A stretch of DNA of 64,000 bases from an uncultured Roseobacter sp. GTDB taxonomy: Bacteria > Pseudomonadota > Alphaproteobacteria > Rhodobacterales > Rhodobacteraceae. The stretch lies in contig NZ_CANLYL010000002.1 of assembly GCF_947495275.1 (NCBI RefSeq), forward strand, positions 434,001-498,000, given 5' to 3'. Shown here piece after piece: positions 1 to 7,966 of the stretch. The notes beneath the pieces were generated by a model. It was not told the DNA's origin. It saw nothing but the letters and a program-made list of their open reading frames with translations, and did no database searches. Positions within the stretch are counted from its first letter, which is position 1. The number at the start of each line of letters is the position of its first letter. The translations under genes were made by a program, and so were the position numbers.

Positions 1-1
1 C

Positions 2-292
2 AGCCTTGTATGGAATTCCGACCTGATGGAGACGCTGGAACTGGCGAACCTCATCCCCAACGCGGTGGCGACGATCACCGGTGCTGAGGCGCGCAAGGAA
101 AGCCGCGGCGCGCATGCGCATGAGGATCACCCCGAACGCGACGACAAGAACTGGCGCAAGCACTCGCTCATTTGGTTCAAAGGCAACAAGGCTTCGCTGG
201 GTTACCGCGGCGTGCACGAACAACCGCTGACGAGCCACAATGACGGCGGCATCGATCCCAAGAAGATCGCCCCCAAGAAGCGGACGTTCTGA
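2..292 (+). CDS. sdhA: Succinate dehydrogenase flavoprotein subunit, C-terminal part
   Basis: The gene enters from the left edge; the open frame runs from base 2 to the TGA at 290-292 and gives the last 96 residues. The visible part is the C-terminal helical domain of SdhA: the family block [16 protein letters not shown], followed by a terminal stretch ending [13 protein letters not shown]. SdhA carries the covalent FAD and oxidises succinate to fumarate in complex II at the inner membrane. The stop overlaps the start of the next gene by one base (TGATG), and sdhB follows about 1.7 kb downstream on the same strand, so this is the end of an sdhA-x-y-z-sdhB run. Identification is firm; the start and FAD domain are outside the window. 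Confidence 0.95.
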   Translation, partial: SLVWNSDLMETLELANLIPNAVATITGAEARKESRGAHAHEDHPERDDKNWRKHSLIWFKGNKASLGYRGVHEQPLTSHNDGGIDPKKIAPKKRTF

Positions 293-951
293 TGCGTGGA
301 ATTTTGACTATAGGGGCGTGTGCCGCGCTGATTGGCTGCGCGACACCGGGCGCGGATGTGATCTTGTCCTTGGACGAAAACACGCAGGCCAGCGCATTGC
401 GATCGTGCCATGCGGGTTTGGGTATCGAGGGGCCATTCGCCCCGCAAAAAGTGGCTCTAGACGATGGGCGTGTCTCGGTTTTCGTGGCCAACGAAAACGG
501 TATCTCGCTGGCAGAAGCCCGCAGCGTCAATCGCTGTGCAAGGGACCGGCTTTTGGCAACTTATGGCGCTGGCAGCGATGTTTTTGCCCGCAGCGTTCCG
601 GACCAGAATGCGGCGATCCTTGCCTGCAAGAACGAAAGGGGCGTGCCGGGTCCGTTTGAAACAACCGTCTTTTCCTACGGATCGCGTGCAAGCGAGGTGT
701 TGATTACCCCTGCTGGCGCGGTCACCGAAAATGATGCCCGTGCGATCAACGCCTGTGCGCGGGCAAAGCTGCGCGGCGCTGCACCGGCAGCGGCGGCGGC
801 CAGCCAGCCTACGTTGGCCTCGGCTTCGAGCGCCCCAATTGCTGCGCGACAAAGTGCTGCACCGCGCGCGCCGGTGGCCAACAATCCCAACTGTCCTCGG
901 GGCTACCGGGGGCTGTATCGCGGCAATCTCTTTTGCACCGGCAAGCGCTGA
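292..951 (+). CDS. Hypothetical lipoprotein with a duplicated domain, inside the sdh operon
   Basis: 219 residues starting in the sdhA stop codon (TGATG). Residues 1-16 form a lipoprotein signal ending in the lipobox LIGC, so Cys16 would be lipidated. Residues 36-88 and 109-160 look like two copies of one domain of about 50 residues: each has an early Cys, a G-x-x-GPF motif and an AR-[VI]-N-x-CAR-x-[RK]L ending. Residues 162-196 are Ala/Pro-rich and probably a linker; the tail has two Cys (201 and 215) around GYRGLYRGN. I do not recognise a named family. The tight coupling to sdhA suggests co-transcription but does not prove a role in complex II. Confidence 0.85.
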   Translation: MRGILTIGACAALIGCATPGADVILSLDENTQASALRSCHAGLGIEGPFAPQKVALDDGRVSVFVANENGISLAEARSVNRCARDRLLATYGAGSDVFARSVPDQNAAILACKNERGVPGPFETTVFSYGSRASEVLITPAGAVTENDARAINACARAKLRGAAPAAAAASQPTLASASSAPIAARQSAAPRAPVANNPNCPRGYRGLYRGNLFCTGKR

Positions 952-968
952 GGGAGCGGGTTTAGGAA

Positions 969-1664
969 ATGCTTCAGGATCTGCGCCGCACGCTCAAGTC
1001 TGAAGGGATGGTCGCGCATCCGATCAAGACACGTCCGCCTTATCTGCGGGGATATGGGTTTGCGCCGGATGTCGTCATTGATGTGGGCGTCGATAATGGT
1101 ACGCCCTGGCTATATCGGAGTTTTCCGCAGGCACGGTTTGTTCTGATTGACCCGCAACCCGCCAGTGCGGAGCGGGTGCGCGACAAGGGCCATCTGGAGG
1201 AATTTCATTTTCACGCCTCTGCTCTTGGCGCGCGGGAGGGCAAGGCCACGCTTATGGTGCCGCATTCCGACAAGGGTGAACACCCTGCTATGGCAAGCCT
1301 CTTGCGGCGCACCGATCAGCGGGCCAAGTCGTTCACCAAGCTGGACAAGCATTACGTTCCGGTCAGAAAACTGGATGATATTGCGGTGGCTTATTCCGGC
1401 AATCTGGGCCTCAAGATAGATACCGAAGGGTCGGAACTGGAGGTTTTGAAAGGGGCAACGGAAACCCTGAAACGCTGTGAATTCGTCATTCTGGAAATGT
1501 CTCTGACGCAGCGATTTGCAGGCGTTGGCATGCCTTCGGAAGTGGTCGCCATTTTGGCCGATGCAGGTTTGGAATGGCGGGACGTACTGCACGTTGGTGC
1601 GCCCGCTGGCAAGAAAGCGCGACCGCGCTATATGGATGTTCTTTTTACAAGGTGGGTGTCATGA
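969..1664 (+). CDS. FkbM-family SAM-dependent methyltransferase
   Basis: 231 residues. The SAM-binding motif I appears as VVIDVGVDNGTP at about residues 35-46, a post-I acidic segment LIDPQ follows at 59-63, and the FkbM signature KIDTEGSELEVLKGA lies at 149-163. Family members O-methylate sugars, lipids or natural products; the substrate here cannot be read from the sequence. The gene starts 17 bases after the preceding lipoprotein gene and its stop overlaps the next start (ATGA at 1661-1664), so it belongs to the same sdh-linked transcription unit. No signal peptide is seen, so it is probably cytoplasmic. Confidence 0.88.
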   Translation: MLQDLRRTLKSEGMVAHPIKTRPPYLRGYGFAPDVVIDVGVDNGTPWLYRSFPQARFVLIDPQPASAERVRDKGHLEEFHFHASALGAREGKATLMVPHSDKGEHPAMASLLRRTDQRAKSFTKLDKHYVPVRKLDDIAVAYSGNLGLKIDTEGSELEVLKGATETLKRCEFVILEMSLTQRFAGVGMPSEVVAILADAGLEWRDVLHVGAPAGKKARPRYMDVLFTRWVS

Positions 1665-1990
1665 TCCGATTTCTTCTCCCGGCAATGCTGGTTTTATCGG
1701 CGTGTGCCGATGTGCAGCAAGCAACCGATACGGCCGGTCGCAACGCGGCAAAATCGATCCTTCCCGAGGCGTTGGCCGTCTATTTTCCACAAGTGCCAAA
1801 GCAGCTTTTCCAACCCTTCACCAATTGCATTGTCGATAATGCAGACGCCAGCGAAGTGCAGTCGCTTGCCGCGGACGCGATCACAGGTGTGGATGAAGGC
1901 ACGGCCACAACCATTCGCGCGGTGCTGACCCGCCCTGCAACACAACAATGTCTGGCAGCCGCCGCCCCCACGGCGTTGCAGACCCTTTAG
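1661..1990 (+). CDS. Small hypothetical lipoprotein
   Basis: 109 residues from the ATG that overlaps the methyltransferase stop (ATGA). A longer in-frame start at 1574 would run deep into the methyltransferase and lose the signal peptide, so 1661 is preferred. Residues 1-15 are a lipoprotein signal with lipobox LSAC. The mature part is mostly helical by composition and has two further Cys (near residues 54 and 97). No family recognised. It sits 21 bases before sdhB and is likely co-transcribed with it. Confidence 0.8.
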   Translation: MIRFLLPAMLVLSACADVQQATDTAGRNAAKSILPEALAVYFPQVPKQLFQPFTNCIVDNADASEVQSLAADAITGVDEGTATTIRAVLTRPATQQCLAAAAPTALQTL

Positions 1991-2011
1991 ACCAGACAGG
2001 AGACCCCGATC

Positions 2012-2791
2012 ATGGTTCAACTGACGCTCCCCAAGAACTCGCGTATGACAAAGGGTAAAACCTGGCCCAAACCGGATGGTGCGACCAACCTGCGGAAATT
2101 TCAGATCTACCGCTGGAACCCGGATGATGGGGAAAATCCAAGTGTCGACACCTATTTCGTCGATCTCGATAGCTGCGGGCCGATGATCCTGGATGCGCTG
2201 ATCAAGATCAAGAACGAGATTGACCCCACGCTGACCTTCCGCCGGTCCTGCCGCGAAGGGATATGCGGCTCTTGTGCCATGAATATCGACGGGATCAACA
2301 CGCTGGCCTGTATCTACGGCATGGATGAGGTGAAAGGCGATGTGAAGATTTACCCGCTGCCGCATATGCCTGTGGTCAAGGACCTCATTCCCGACCTCAC
2401 CCATTTCTACGCCCAGCACGCCAGCATCATGCCGTGGCTGGAGACAAAGACGAACCGCCCGGCCAAGGAATGGAAGCAGTCCATCGAGGACCGCAAGAAA
2501 CTCGACGGGCTTTATGAATGTGTGATGTGTGCGTCGTGTTCGACCTCCTGCCCAAGCTACTGGTGGAACGGCGACCGCTATCTCGGGCCCGCAGCGCTGC
2601 TGCACGCTTATCGCTGGATCATCGACAGCCGCGACGAGGCCACGGGCGAACGGCTCGATGATCTCGAAGACCCGTTCAAGCTTTATCGTTGCCACACGAT
2701 CATGAACTGCGCCAAGACCTGTCCAAAGGGTCTGAACCCGGCCGAGGCGATTGCCAATATCAAGAAAATGATGGTGGAGCGCCGCGTCTGA
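2012..2791 (+). CDS. sdhB: Succinate dehydrogenase iron-sulfur subunit
   Basis: 259 residues, full length for SdhB. The N-terminal plant-type ferredoxin domain holds the 2Fe-2S ligands C80, C85, C88 and C100 (motif CREGICGSC). The C-terminal domain carries C170-x2-C173-x2-C176-x3-C180 plus C227, C233 and C237 for the 4Fe-4S and 3Fe-4S clusters. The protein passes electrons from FAD in SdhA to quinone at the membrane anchor. Its TGA overlaps the next start (TGATG at 2789-2793). sdhC and sdhD are not in the window and would be expected upstream of sdhA. Confidence 0.97.
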   Translation: MVQLTLPKNSRMTKGKTWPKPDGATNLRKFQIYRWNPDDGENPSVDTYFVDLDSCGPMILDALIKIKNEIDPTLTFRRSCREGICGSCAMNIDGINTLACIYGMDEVKGDVKIYPLPHMPVVKDLIPDLTHFYAQHASIMPWLETKTNRPAKEWKQSIEDRKKLDGLYECVMCASCSTSCPSYWWNGDRYLGPAALLHAYRWIIDSRDEATGERLDDLEDPFKLYRCHTIMNCAKTCPKGLNPAEAIANIKKMMVERRV

Positions 2792-3363
2792 TGCGCCTGC
2801 CGGGGTTCCTGGCGGTGGCGACGACCCTGCTGGGGCAAACCGCCGCTGCCGAGGATCCGATGGAGTTGCAGCGCTGCATCTGGCGCTGTCTTGCTTCGAA
2901 CGGTCCGGCCACAAATCCGGCTTACCATCGATGCGTTGACCAGCTTTGTATTGCTGCGACCCCAGCTGCGCCCGCGCAAACCACGCCCTGGTCGTTTATT
3001 AGTGTCATGATGGCCCAGGTGCTGGATGTCCGCCCCGGGGAGGGCGCGCCAAAGCTGTTTCCCGATCACGCTGATCCGGTGCTTGCACAGAACGCGCTTG
3101 GATTTCACTATTTCCGCAACCGCTATGGCGGCACGATGATCGAGATGAACGTCGGTCTCTTCCAGCAGATTGAGGGCGGCTGGCGCTACTCCGGTCCGGT
3201 CCTCGGGCTCTTTGGTGTCGAACCTCGGGACGTGAGTTTTTCGCCAGGGCGCATCGACCTGACAACCACGGTCCACGGTTTCAACGAACCGCAATGCTGC
3301 CCCTCGACACCGGCGCGCTGGTCGGTGAATATTGCCACCCGCACAGTTGCCCGTCTTCAGTAA
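2791..3363 (+). CDS. Hypothetical exported protein downstream of sdhB
   Basis: 190 residues. The ATG at 2791 overlaps the sdhB stop and is followed at once by a signal peptide of about 20 residues ending QTAAA. The mature N-terminus has paired cysteines C29-x3-C33 and C48-x4-C53, which could form a disulfide-pinned helical hairpin. The rest looks like a beta-rich domain, with two adjacent Cys near its C-terminus (EPQCCPS). I do not recognise the family. Translational coupling to sdhB suggests shared expression. Confidence 0.8.
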   Translation: MRLPGFLAVATTLLGQTAAAEDPMELQRCIWRCLASNGPATNPAYHRCVDQLCIAATPAAPAQTTPWSFISVMMAQVLDVRPGEGAPKLFPDHADPVLAQNALGFHYFRNRYGGTMIEMNVGLFQQIEGGWRYSGPVLGLFGVEPRDVSFSPGRIDLTTTVHGFNEPQCCPSTPARWSVNIATRTVARLQ

Positions 3364-3388
3364 CCCCGGAGCGCGTTGGATCGACCGC

Positions 3389-3601
3389 ATGCATATCATC
3401 ATCGGCCTTCTCATCGCATTTCTCATCGTTGCAATTTATGCGCGTCGTAACCGGGCGACCCGAGGCTGCCGCTGGCGGGAGGACCGTAGCGGTGATCGGG
3501 GGAGTTTGCGCAAATACCGCTGTGCGGCTTGCGGCGCAGAGGCCTTCACCGCCACCAAAGGGCCGCCTCGGGATTGCAAATCCGACCTGCCCCCCGCTTA
3601 A
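3389..3601 (+). CDS. Small membrane-anchored zinc-ribbon-like protein
   Basis: 70 residues from the ATG at 3389. Residues 2-17 form one hydrophobic segment, followed by a basic stretch and four cysteines: C27, the pair C45-x2-C48 in YRCAACGAEAF, and C63. The spacing suits a small zinc site. It reads as a small conserved Rhodobacteraceae-type protein of unknown role. It lies 25 bases after the exported protein and 19 bases before the DUF1989 gene. Confidence 0.65.
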   Translation: MHIIIGLLIAFLIVAIYARRNRATRGCRWREDRSGDRGSLRKYRCAACGAEAFTATKGPPRDCKSDLPPA

Positions 3602-3620
3602 TCACCGCGAAGGAGCCGCC

Positions 3621-4466
3621 ATGTCTGAACCCAGTGACGCAGATAGTCGCCGTGCGATTGCCCCGGTCATCTGCTACCCGCCGGAAACGCTTACCCAGCC
3701 CGACATGGCGCTGTTCACCGCCGCCCGCCAATCGCTGACAAAGACGGATGAGGTTTTGGTGCCGCCCCGCGAGGCGCGTGTTTTCTCCGTTCCGGCGGGT
3801 CATTTTTTCCGGATCATCTCGGTGGAAGGGTCGCAGGTGGGTGATCTGAACCTGCATCATGCGCATGATCTGACAGAACGCTTCTATTCCGGAAAAACGC
3901 GCGCGCTGCACGGCACCCATATCACGACCGGTCAGCGCATGTGGTCCAGCTTCCCGCATCTGCGCCCGATGGCGACGATTACCTATGACACGCTGGGATG
4001 GTATGGCATCGACGCTTTCGGTGGCTCGGTCCATGACGTGATTGGCACACGCTGCGATCCATACACCCATGCCTTGCTGTCGGATGGCGGGCAATATCAT
4101 CACTGCTGCCATTCCAATCTGATACGTTCGCTGTCCGATCACATGGGCGTGCCGCGCGCGGAGGCCGAACCGCTGGTGCATGATGTGCTCAATGTCTTCA
4201 TGTGCACCGGATTTACCCGCGACACGGGTCAGTACTTCATGAAAGCGTCACCGGTCAGGCCCGGCGACTATCTGGAGTTCTTTGCCGAGATTGATCTTCT
4301 GGGCAACCTCAGCGCTTGCCCGGGCGGCGATTGCTCGTCCGAACATTCCAGCGATGAGGCGACCTGCCATCCATTGTTGGTCGAGATATTCGCGCCGCAA
4401 CCCGGGGCGCTGGACGGTTGGGAGCCACCCGCTGTGAACGCATATGACGGAACGCACGGCCCCTGA
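3621..4466 (+). CDS. DUF1989 (urea carboxylase-associated) family protein
   Basis: 281 residues from the ATG at 3621, preceded by AAGGAG at 3610-3615. Earlier in-frame codons reach back into the preceding small gene and are not credible. The sequence follows the urea carboxylase-associated (DUF1989) fold: PAGHFFRIISVEGSQVGDLNL near the N-terminus, an RFYSGKTRAL block, then a His/Cys-rich block YHHCCHSNL and later CPGGDCSS. Relatives sit beside urea carboxylase or act in amine and urea metabolism, but no urea genes are nearby. It converges with deoD with only four bases between the stops. Confidence 0.85.
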   Translation: MSEPSDADSRRAIAPVICYPPETLTQPDMALFTAARQSLTKTDEVLVPPREARVFSVPAGHFFRIISVEGSQVGDLNLHHAHDLTERFYSGKTRALHGTHITTGQRMWSSFPHLRPMATITYDTLGWYGIDAFGGSVHDVIGTRCDPYTHALLSDGGQYHHCCHSNLIRSLSDHMGVPRAEAEPLVHDVLNVFMCTGFTRDTGQYFMKASPVRPGDYLEFFAEIDLLGNLSACPGGDCSSEHSSDEATCHPLLVEIFAPQPGALDGWEPPAVNAYDGTHGP

Positions 4467-4470
4467 GATT

Positions 4471-5175
4471 TCAGGTGAATGCCGCCTCCAGCGCGATTTC
4501 GACCATATCGCCAAATGTCTTTTCGCGATCTTCGGAGGGCAGCGCTTCGCCCGTTTGCAGATGATCACTCACCGTCAGGATGGCCAGCGCCCGTCGCCCA
4601 TGCCGCGCGGCCAGCGTATAAAGCTCTGCTGCTTCCATCTCGACGCCCAGAATGCCGTGGCGGGTCATCTGTTCATCAAGATCGGGGCGTTCGGCGTAAA
4701 AGACGTCTGACGAATAAATCCCGCCCACATGGGTCCGGGTGCCTTTGGCCTTGGCTGCTGTGACCGCTGCGGCAAGCAGATCGTAATTGGCCGTGGGCGC
4801 GTAATTGATCTCCTTGAAGATACCGGAGGAAGGCGAGGTGATCGTTGTAGCGGACATGGCGATGATCACGTCACGCACCGCGACATGCGACTGCATGCCC
4901 CCGCAGGACCCGATGCGGATCAGCGTCTGCGCGCCATATTCAGAGATCAGTTCGTTGGCGTAAATCGACAGCGACGGCATGCCCATGCCAGACCCCTGGA
5001 TCGTCACGCGGTTGCCCTTGTAGGTGCCGGTGAAGCCCAGCATGCCTCGGACCTCGTTGATCAGCTTTGCATCTTGCAGAAAGGTCTCCGCTGCCCATCT
5101 GGCGCGATAGGGATCACCCGGCATCAAAACGGTTTCAGCAATATCGCCGGGAGCGGCGCCAATATGAACGGTCAT
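4471..5175 (-). CDS. deoD: Purine-nucleoside phosphorylase, DeoD type
   Basis: 234 residues, close to the 239 of the E. coli enzyme. Recognisable blocks are [16 protein letters not shown] (phosphate site), [24 protein letters not shown], the substrate-binding [13 protein letters not shown] and [11 protein letters not shown]. It phosphorolyses purine (deoxy)ribonucleosides to base plus (deoxy)ribose 1-phosphate, which deoB further along this window would convert to the 5-phosphate. It lies just downstream of the ethylmalonyl-CoA mutase gene on the same strand, but a hairpin lies between them and the functions are unrelated. Confidence 0.95.
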   Translation of the reverse strand: MTVHIGAAPGDIAETVLMPGDPYRARWAAETFLQDAKLINEVRGMLGFTGTYKGNRVTIQGSGMGMPSLSIYANELISEYGAQTLIRIGSCGGMQSHVAVRDVIIAMSATTITSPSSGIFKEINYAPTANYDLLAAAVTAAKAKGTRTHVGGIYSSDVFYAERPDLDEQMTRHGILGVEMEAAELYTLAARHGRRALAILTVSDHLQTGEALPSEDREKTFGDMVEIALEAAFT

Positions 5176-5247
5176 TGTATGGTATCCTCAAGCTCTCGCG
5201 GGCAATCTGCCCGGCCCTTGGCGCGGTCACAAGAAAAAAGATACCAA

Positions 5248-5263
5248 AGGCACTTTAGTGCCT
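5248..5263 (-). terminator. Hairpin at the ethylmalonyl-CoA mutase stop codon
   Basis: On the minus strand AGGCACT and AGTGCCT form a 7-bp stem with a two-base AA spacer, starting in the TAG stop of the mutase gene. A loose T-rich stretch with a run of six T follows about ten bases later. It may be a weak terminator separating the mutase gene from deoD; the T-run is too distant for a textbook terminator. Confidence 0.4.
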
Positions 5264-7229
5264 ATTCCGCCGCCACCGCCTGAGGATCGGCCAACGTCAC
5301 AATATCCATCATGATGGTGTTGAGTTCAAAATCCTTGGGCGTGTAGACCCGCGCCACGCCCATTCCGCGCAAGCGGTCCGCGTCATCATCAGGAATAATG
5401 CCGCCAACGATCACCGGCACATGGCCCAGACCAGCCGCCCGCATCTGATCCATGAGGTCTTCGACGAGGGGGATGTGCGAGCCTGATAAAATGGACAGCC
5501 CCACCACATGCGCTTGATCTTCCTGCGCTGCGGCCACGATTTCGGCAGGGGTCAGACGGATGCCTTCATACGCGATGTCCATGCCGCAGTCGCGCGCGCG
5601 CACGGCGATCTGTTCAGCGCCGTTCGAGTGGCCATCGAGGCCGGGCTTGCCGACGAGGAACTTGAGCCGCCGTCCAAGCTTGTCGCTGACCACATCGACA
5701 GCATTGCGCAGATCATCCAGTCCTTCGGTCTTGTTGGAGCGGGACCCGGACACACCGGTCGGCCCACGGTACTCACCATGCACAGCGCGCATCTGGGCCG
5801 CCCATTCGCCGGTGGTCACGCCGGCCTTGGCCGCCGCGATGGAAGGTTCCATGACGTTGCGCCCTTCGGCGGCTGCGGCGCGCAGATCGGCCAGCGCCTG
5901 TTTGACGACGTCGGCGTCGCGATCCGTGCGCCAGGCGTCAAGGCGGGTGATTTGTTCAGCCTCTACCGCCGGGTCCACAACCATAATGCCGCCATCACCG
6001 GTCATCAACGGGGAAGGCTCGCCCTGCGTCCATTTGTTGACACCCACAACCACGGTTTCACCGGCTTCGATCCGGCCCAGACGCTCGGCATTGCTGTCCA
6101 CAAGGCGCGCTTTCATATAGTCGATGGCCTCAATCGCACCGCCCATCGCATCCAGCGTGGCCAATTCGTGCCGCGCGCCTTCTTTCAGCGCCGCAACCTT
6201 GGCATCCACCGCTGGATTGCCATCAAAGAGATCGTCGAATTCCAGCAGGTCGGTCTCATAGGCCATGATCTGCTGCATGCGCATGGACCATTGCTGATCC
6301 CAGGGGCGCGGCAGGCCAAGCGCTTCGTTCCAGGCTGGCAATTGCACAGCGCGCGCGCGGGCCTTTTTGCTCAATGTCACGGCCAGCATTTCGATCAGGA
6401 TGCGGTAGACGTTGTTCTCTGGCTGCTGTTCGGTGAGCCCCAACGAATTCACTTGCACGCCGTAGCGGAACCGGCGGAATTTCGGGTCTTCGACGCCGTA
6501 ACGCTCCAGACAAATCTCATCCCAGAGATCGACAAAGGCGCGCATCTTGCACATCTCGGTCACGAAACGGATACCTGCATTCACGAAAAAGGAAATCCGG
6601 CCCACGAGCGTGGGGAAATCCTCTTCCGGAACACGGGGTTTCAACGCATCCAGAACGGCCGTGGCAGTCGCCAGAGCAAAAGCCAACTCCTGTTCCGGCG
6701 TGGCGCCTGCTTCTTGCAAGTGATAGGAGCAGACGTTCATCGGATTCCATTTGGGCACGTTCGTGTAGCAATATTCGGCCACATCCGCGATCATCCGCAG
6801 GCTGGGCGCGGGCGGGCAGATATATGTCCCCCGGCTGAGATATTCCTTGATCAGATCGTTCTGCACCGTGCCCTGCAACGCGTTGACGTCTGCGCCCTGT
6901 TCCTCGGCCACGGCAATATAGAGCGCCAGCAACCACGGGGCCGTCGCGTTGATCGTCATGGAGGTGTTCATCTGTTCCAGCGGGATATCCTGAAACAACG
7001 CCCGCATATCGCCCAGGTGGCTGACGGGCACGCCAACCTTGCCTACTTCACCCCGCGCCAGCACGTGATCGCTGTCATAGCCGGTCTGTGTGGGCAGATC
7101 GAATGCCACCGACAGCCCGGTTTGCCCCTTGGCCAGATTGGCGCGGTAGAGCGCATTGGAGGCCTGTGCCGTTGAATGCCCGGCATAGGTGCGGATCAAC
7201 CAGGGGCGATCTTTCTGGGCGTCTGACAT
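5262..7229 (-). CDS. ecm: Ethylmalonyl-CoA mutase
   Basis: 655 residues from the ATG at 7229; an upstream in-frame start adds 38 residues that do not match the family. The N-terminal half is a methylmalonyl-CoA-mutase-type TIM barrel (AFDLPTQTGYDSDH, SMTINATAPWLLALY). The C-terminal B12-binding domain has the lower-ligand motif DGHSNG at about 532-537 and a conserved LSILSGSH block. The single-chain architecture and length match the MeaA/Ecm type rather than classic two-domain methylmalonyl-CoA mutase. It converts (2R)-ethylmalonyl-CoA to methylsuccinyl-CoA. ccr, which makes ethylmalonyl-CoA, lies 2.3 kb away on the other strand, supporting the assignment. Confidence 0.93.
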   Translation of the reverse strand: MSDAQKDRPWLIRTYAGHSTAQASNALYRANLAKGQTGLSVAFDLPTQTGYDSDHVLARGEVGKVGVPVSHLGDMRALFQDIPLEQMNTSMTINATAPWLLALYIAVAEEQGADVNALQGTVQNDLIKEYLSRGTYICPPAPSLRMIADVAEYCYTNVPKWNPMNVCSYHLQEAGATPEQELAFALATATAVLDALKPRVPEEDFPTLVGRISFFVNAGIRFVTEMCKMRAFVDLWDEICLERYGVEDPKFRRFRYGVQVNSLGLTEQQPENNVYRILIEMLAVTLSKKARARAVQLPAWNEALGLPRPWDQQWSMRMQQIMAYETDLLEFDDLFDGNPAVDAKVAALKEGARHELATLDAMGGAIEAIDYMKARLVDSNAERLGRIEAGETVVVGVNKWTQGEPSPLMTGDGGIMVVDPAVEAEQITRLDAWRTDRDADVVKQALADLRAAAAEGRNVMEPSIAAAKAGVTTGEWAAQMRAVHGEYRGPTGVSGSRSNKTEGLDDLRNAVDVVSDKLGRRLKFLVGKPGLDGHSNGAEQIAVRARDCGMDIAYEGIRLTPAEIVAAAQEDQAHVVGLSILSGSHIPLVEDLMDQMRAAGLGHVPVIVGGIIPDDDADRLRGMGVARVYTPKDFELNTIMMDIVTLADPQAVAAE

Positions 7230-7327
7230 GGGGACCTCATGAATCATTCGAGCAATTTTATTACGTTGAGGGATGAATACTTGGAATATTATGCCAATGT
7301 CAATTCGCTGCGTTGCGGCATGGCGAC

Positions 7328-7930
7328 TTAAGACGCCGGACACCGCCAGATCATTTGAGTGGCGCTTTCAAATCGGAAAATGTAGCGGAAAGGGCCGGTT
7401 TGTTCGGTCTTTTGCGGCTCGAAGCCCTGCCGAACATAAAGCGCCCGCGCCCGCGGATTGCTGTCGATGACATCAAGCCGAACGCCCGTTTTTTCGAGTT
7501 CCATCGCTTTTTGCTTGATTGCTTCCAGCAAAGCGCTTCCCACACCAAGCCCACGCGCCTCTGATTTCACGCAGATGCCGTCCATAAGAAAGATGTCCGG
7601 GGCCAGATCACGTTCAATCACCGACAAGATCAAGCCGCGCCAGAGGCCTCCCCAAGCGCCGAAGATCTTGCGCAGATCATCATATTCCCCGCCGACCAGC
7701 GCGCCCTTGGAGGTCTTGAAACCTGCGATGCCGAGCAGCTGGCCCTCGGTGTCTCGCGCAACAAGCGCAAATTCCGGGTCCAAAACATCGCACAGAAACG
7801 CCAGTGCTTTTTCTTCTGGCCCAAGGACACGTCCCAGCTTGAATCCAAACGCCTGCCAGTAAAGAGCCGCTACGGTTGCCCGCTCATCAGGGGTAAACCC
7901 GGTTGAGATACTGTATTCCATTCTTTTCAT
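7328..7930 (-). CDS. GNAT-family N-acetyltransferase
   Basis: 200 residues from the ATG at 7930, which has AGGA four bases upstream; an ATG three codons later is less well served. The GNAT core is clear: a beta strand ending IFLMDGICVKSEARGLGVGSALLEAIKQKA carries the acetyl-CoA pyrophosphate loop (RGLGVGSALL), followed by VIDSNPRARALYVRQGF. The substrate is unknown. It diverges from the PlsB-like gene, whose coding start at 7967 is 36 bases away, so the two share a compact promoter region. The longer open frame extending to 8482 is antisense to that gene and not used. Confidence 0.85.
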   Translation of the reverse strand: MKRMEYSISTGFTPDERATVAALYWQAFGFKLGRVLGPEEKALAFLCDVLDPEFALVARDTEGQLLGIAGFKTSKGALVGGEYDDLRKIFGAWGGLWRGLILSVIERDLAPDIFLMDGICVKSEARGLGVGSALLEAIKQKAMELEKTGVRLDVIDSNPRARALYVRQGFEPQKTEQTGPFRYIFRFESATQMIWRCPAS

Positions 7931-7966
7931 ATTGTCCTGAAGCGCCGAGCCTGCAAGGGTCGAAAC

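Noticed and set aside
1694-2914. Open frame of 406 codons on the minus strand opposite sdhB
   Set aside because: Antisense to sdhB and its neighbours, which carry full family motifs; the translation shows no protein-like pattern.
3294-3620. N-terminal extension of the DUF1989 gene by 109 codons
   Set aside because: It overlaps the end of the upstream exported protein gene and the small zinc-ribbon gene in other frames; a good ribosome site and the family start lie at 3621.
5508-7175. Open frame of 555 codons on the plus strand opposite the ethylmalonyl-CoA mutase gene
   Set aside because: His/Arg-rich translation without domains; it is the antisense shadow of a strongly conserved gene in high-GC DNA.
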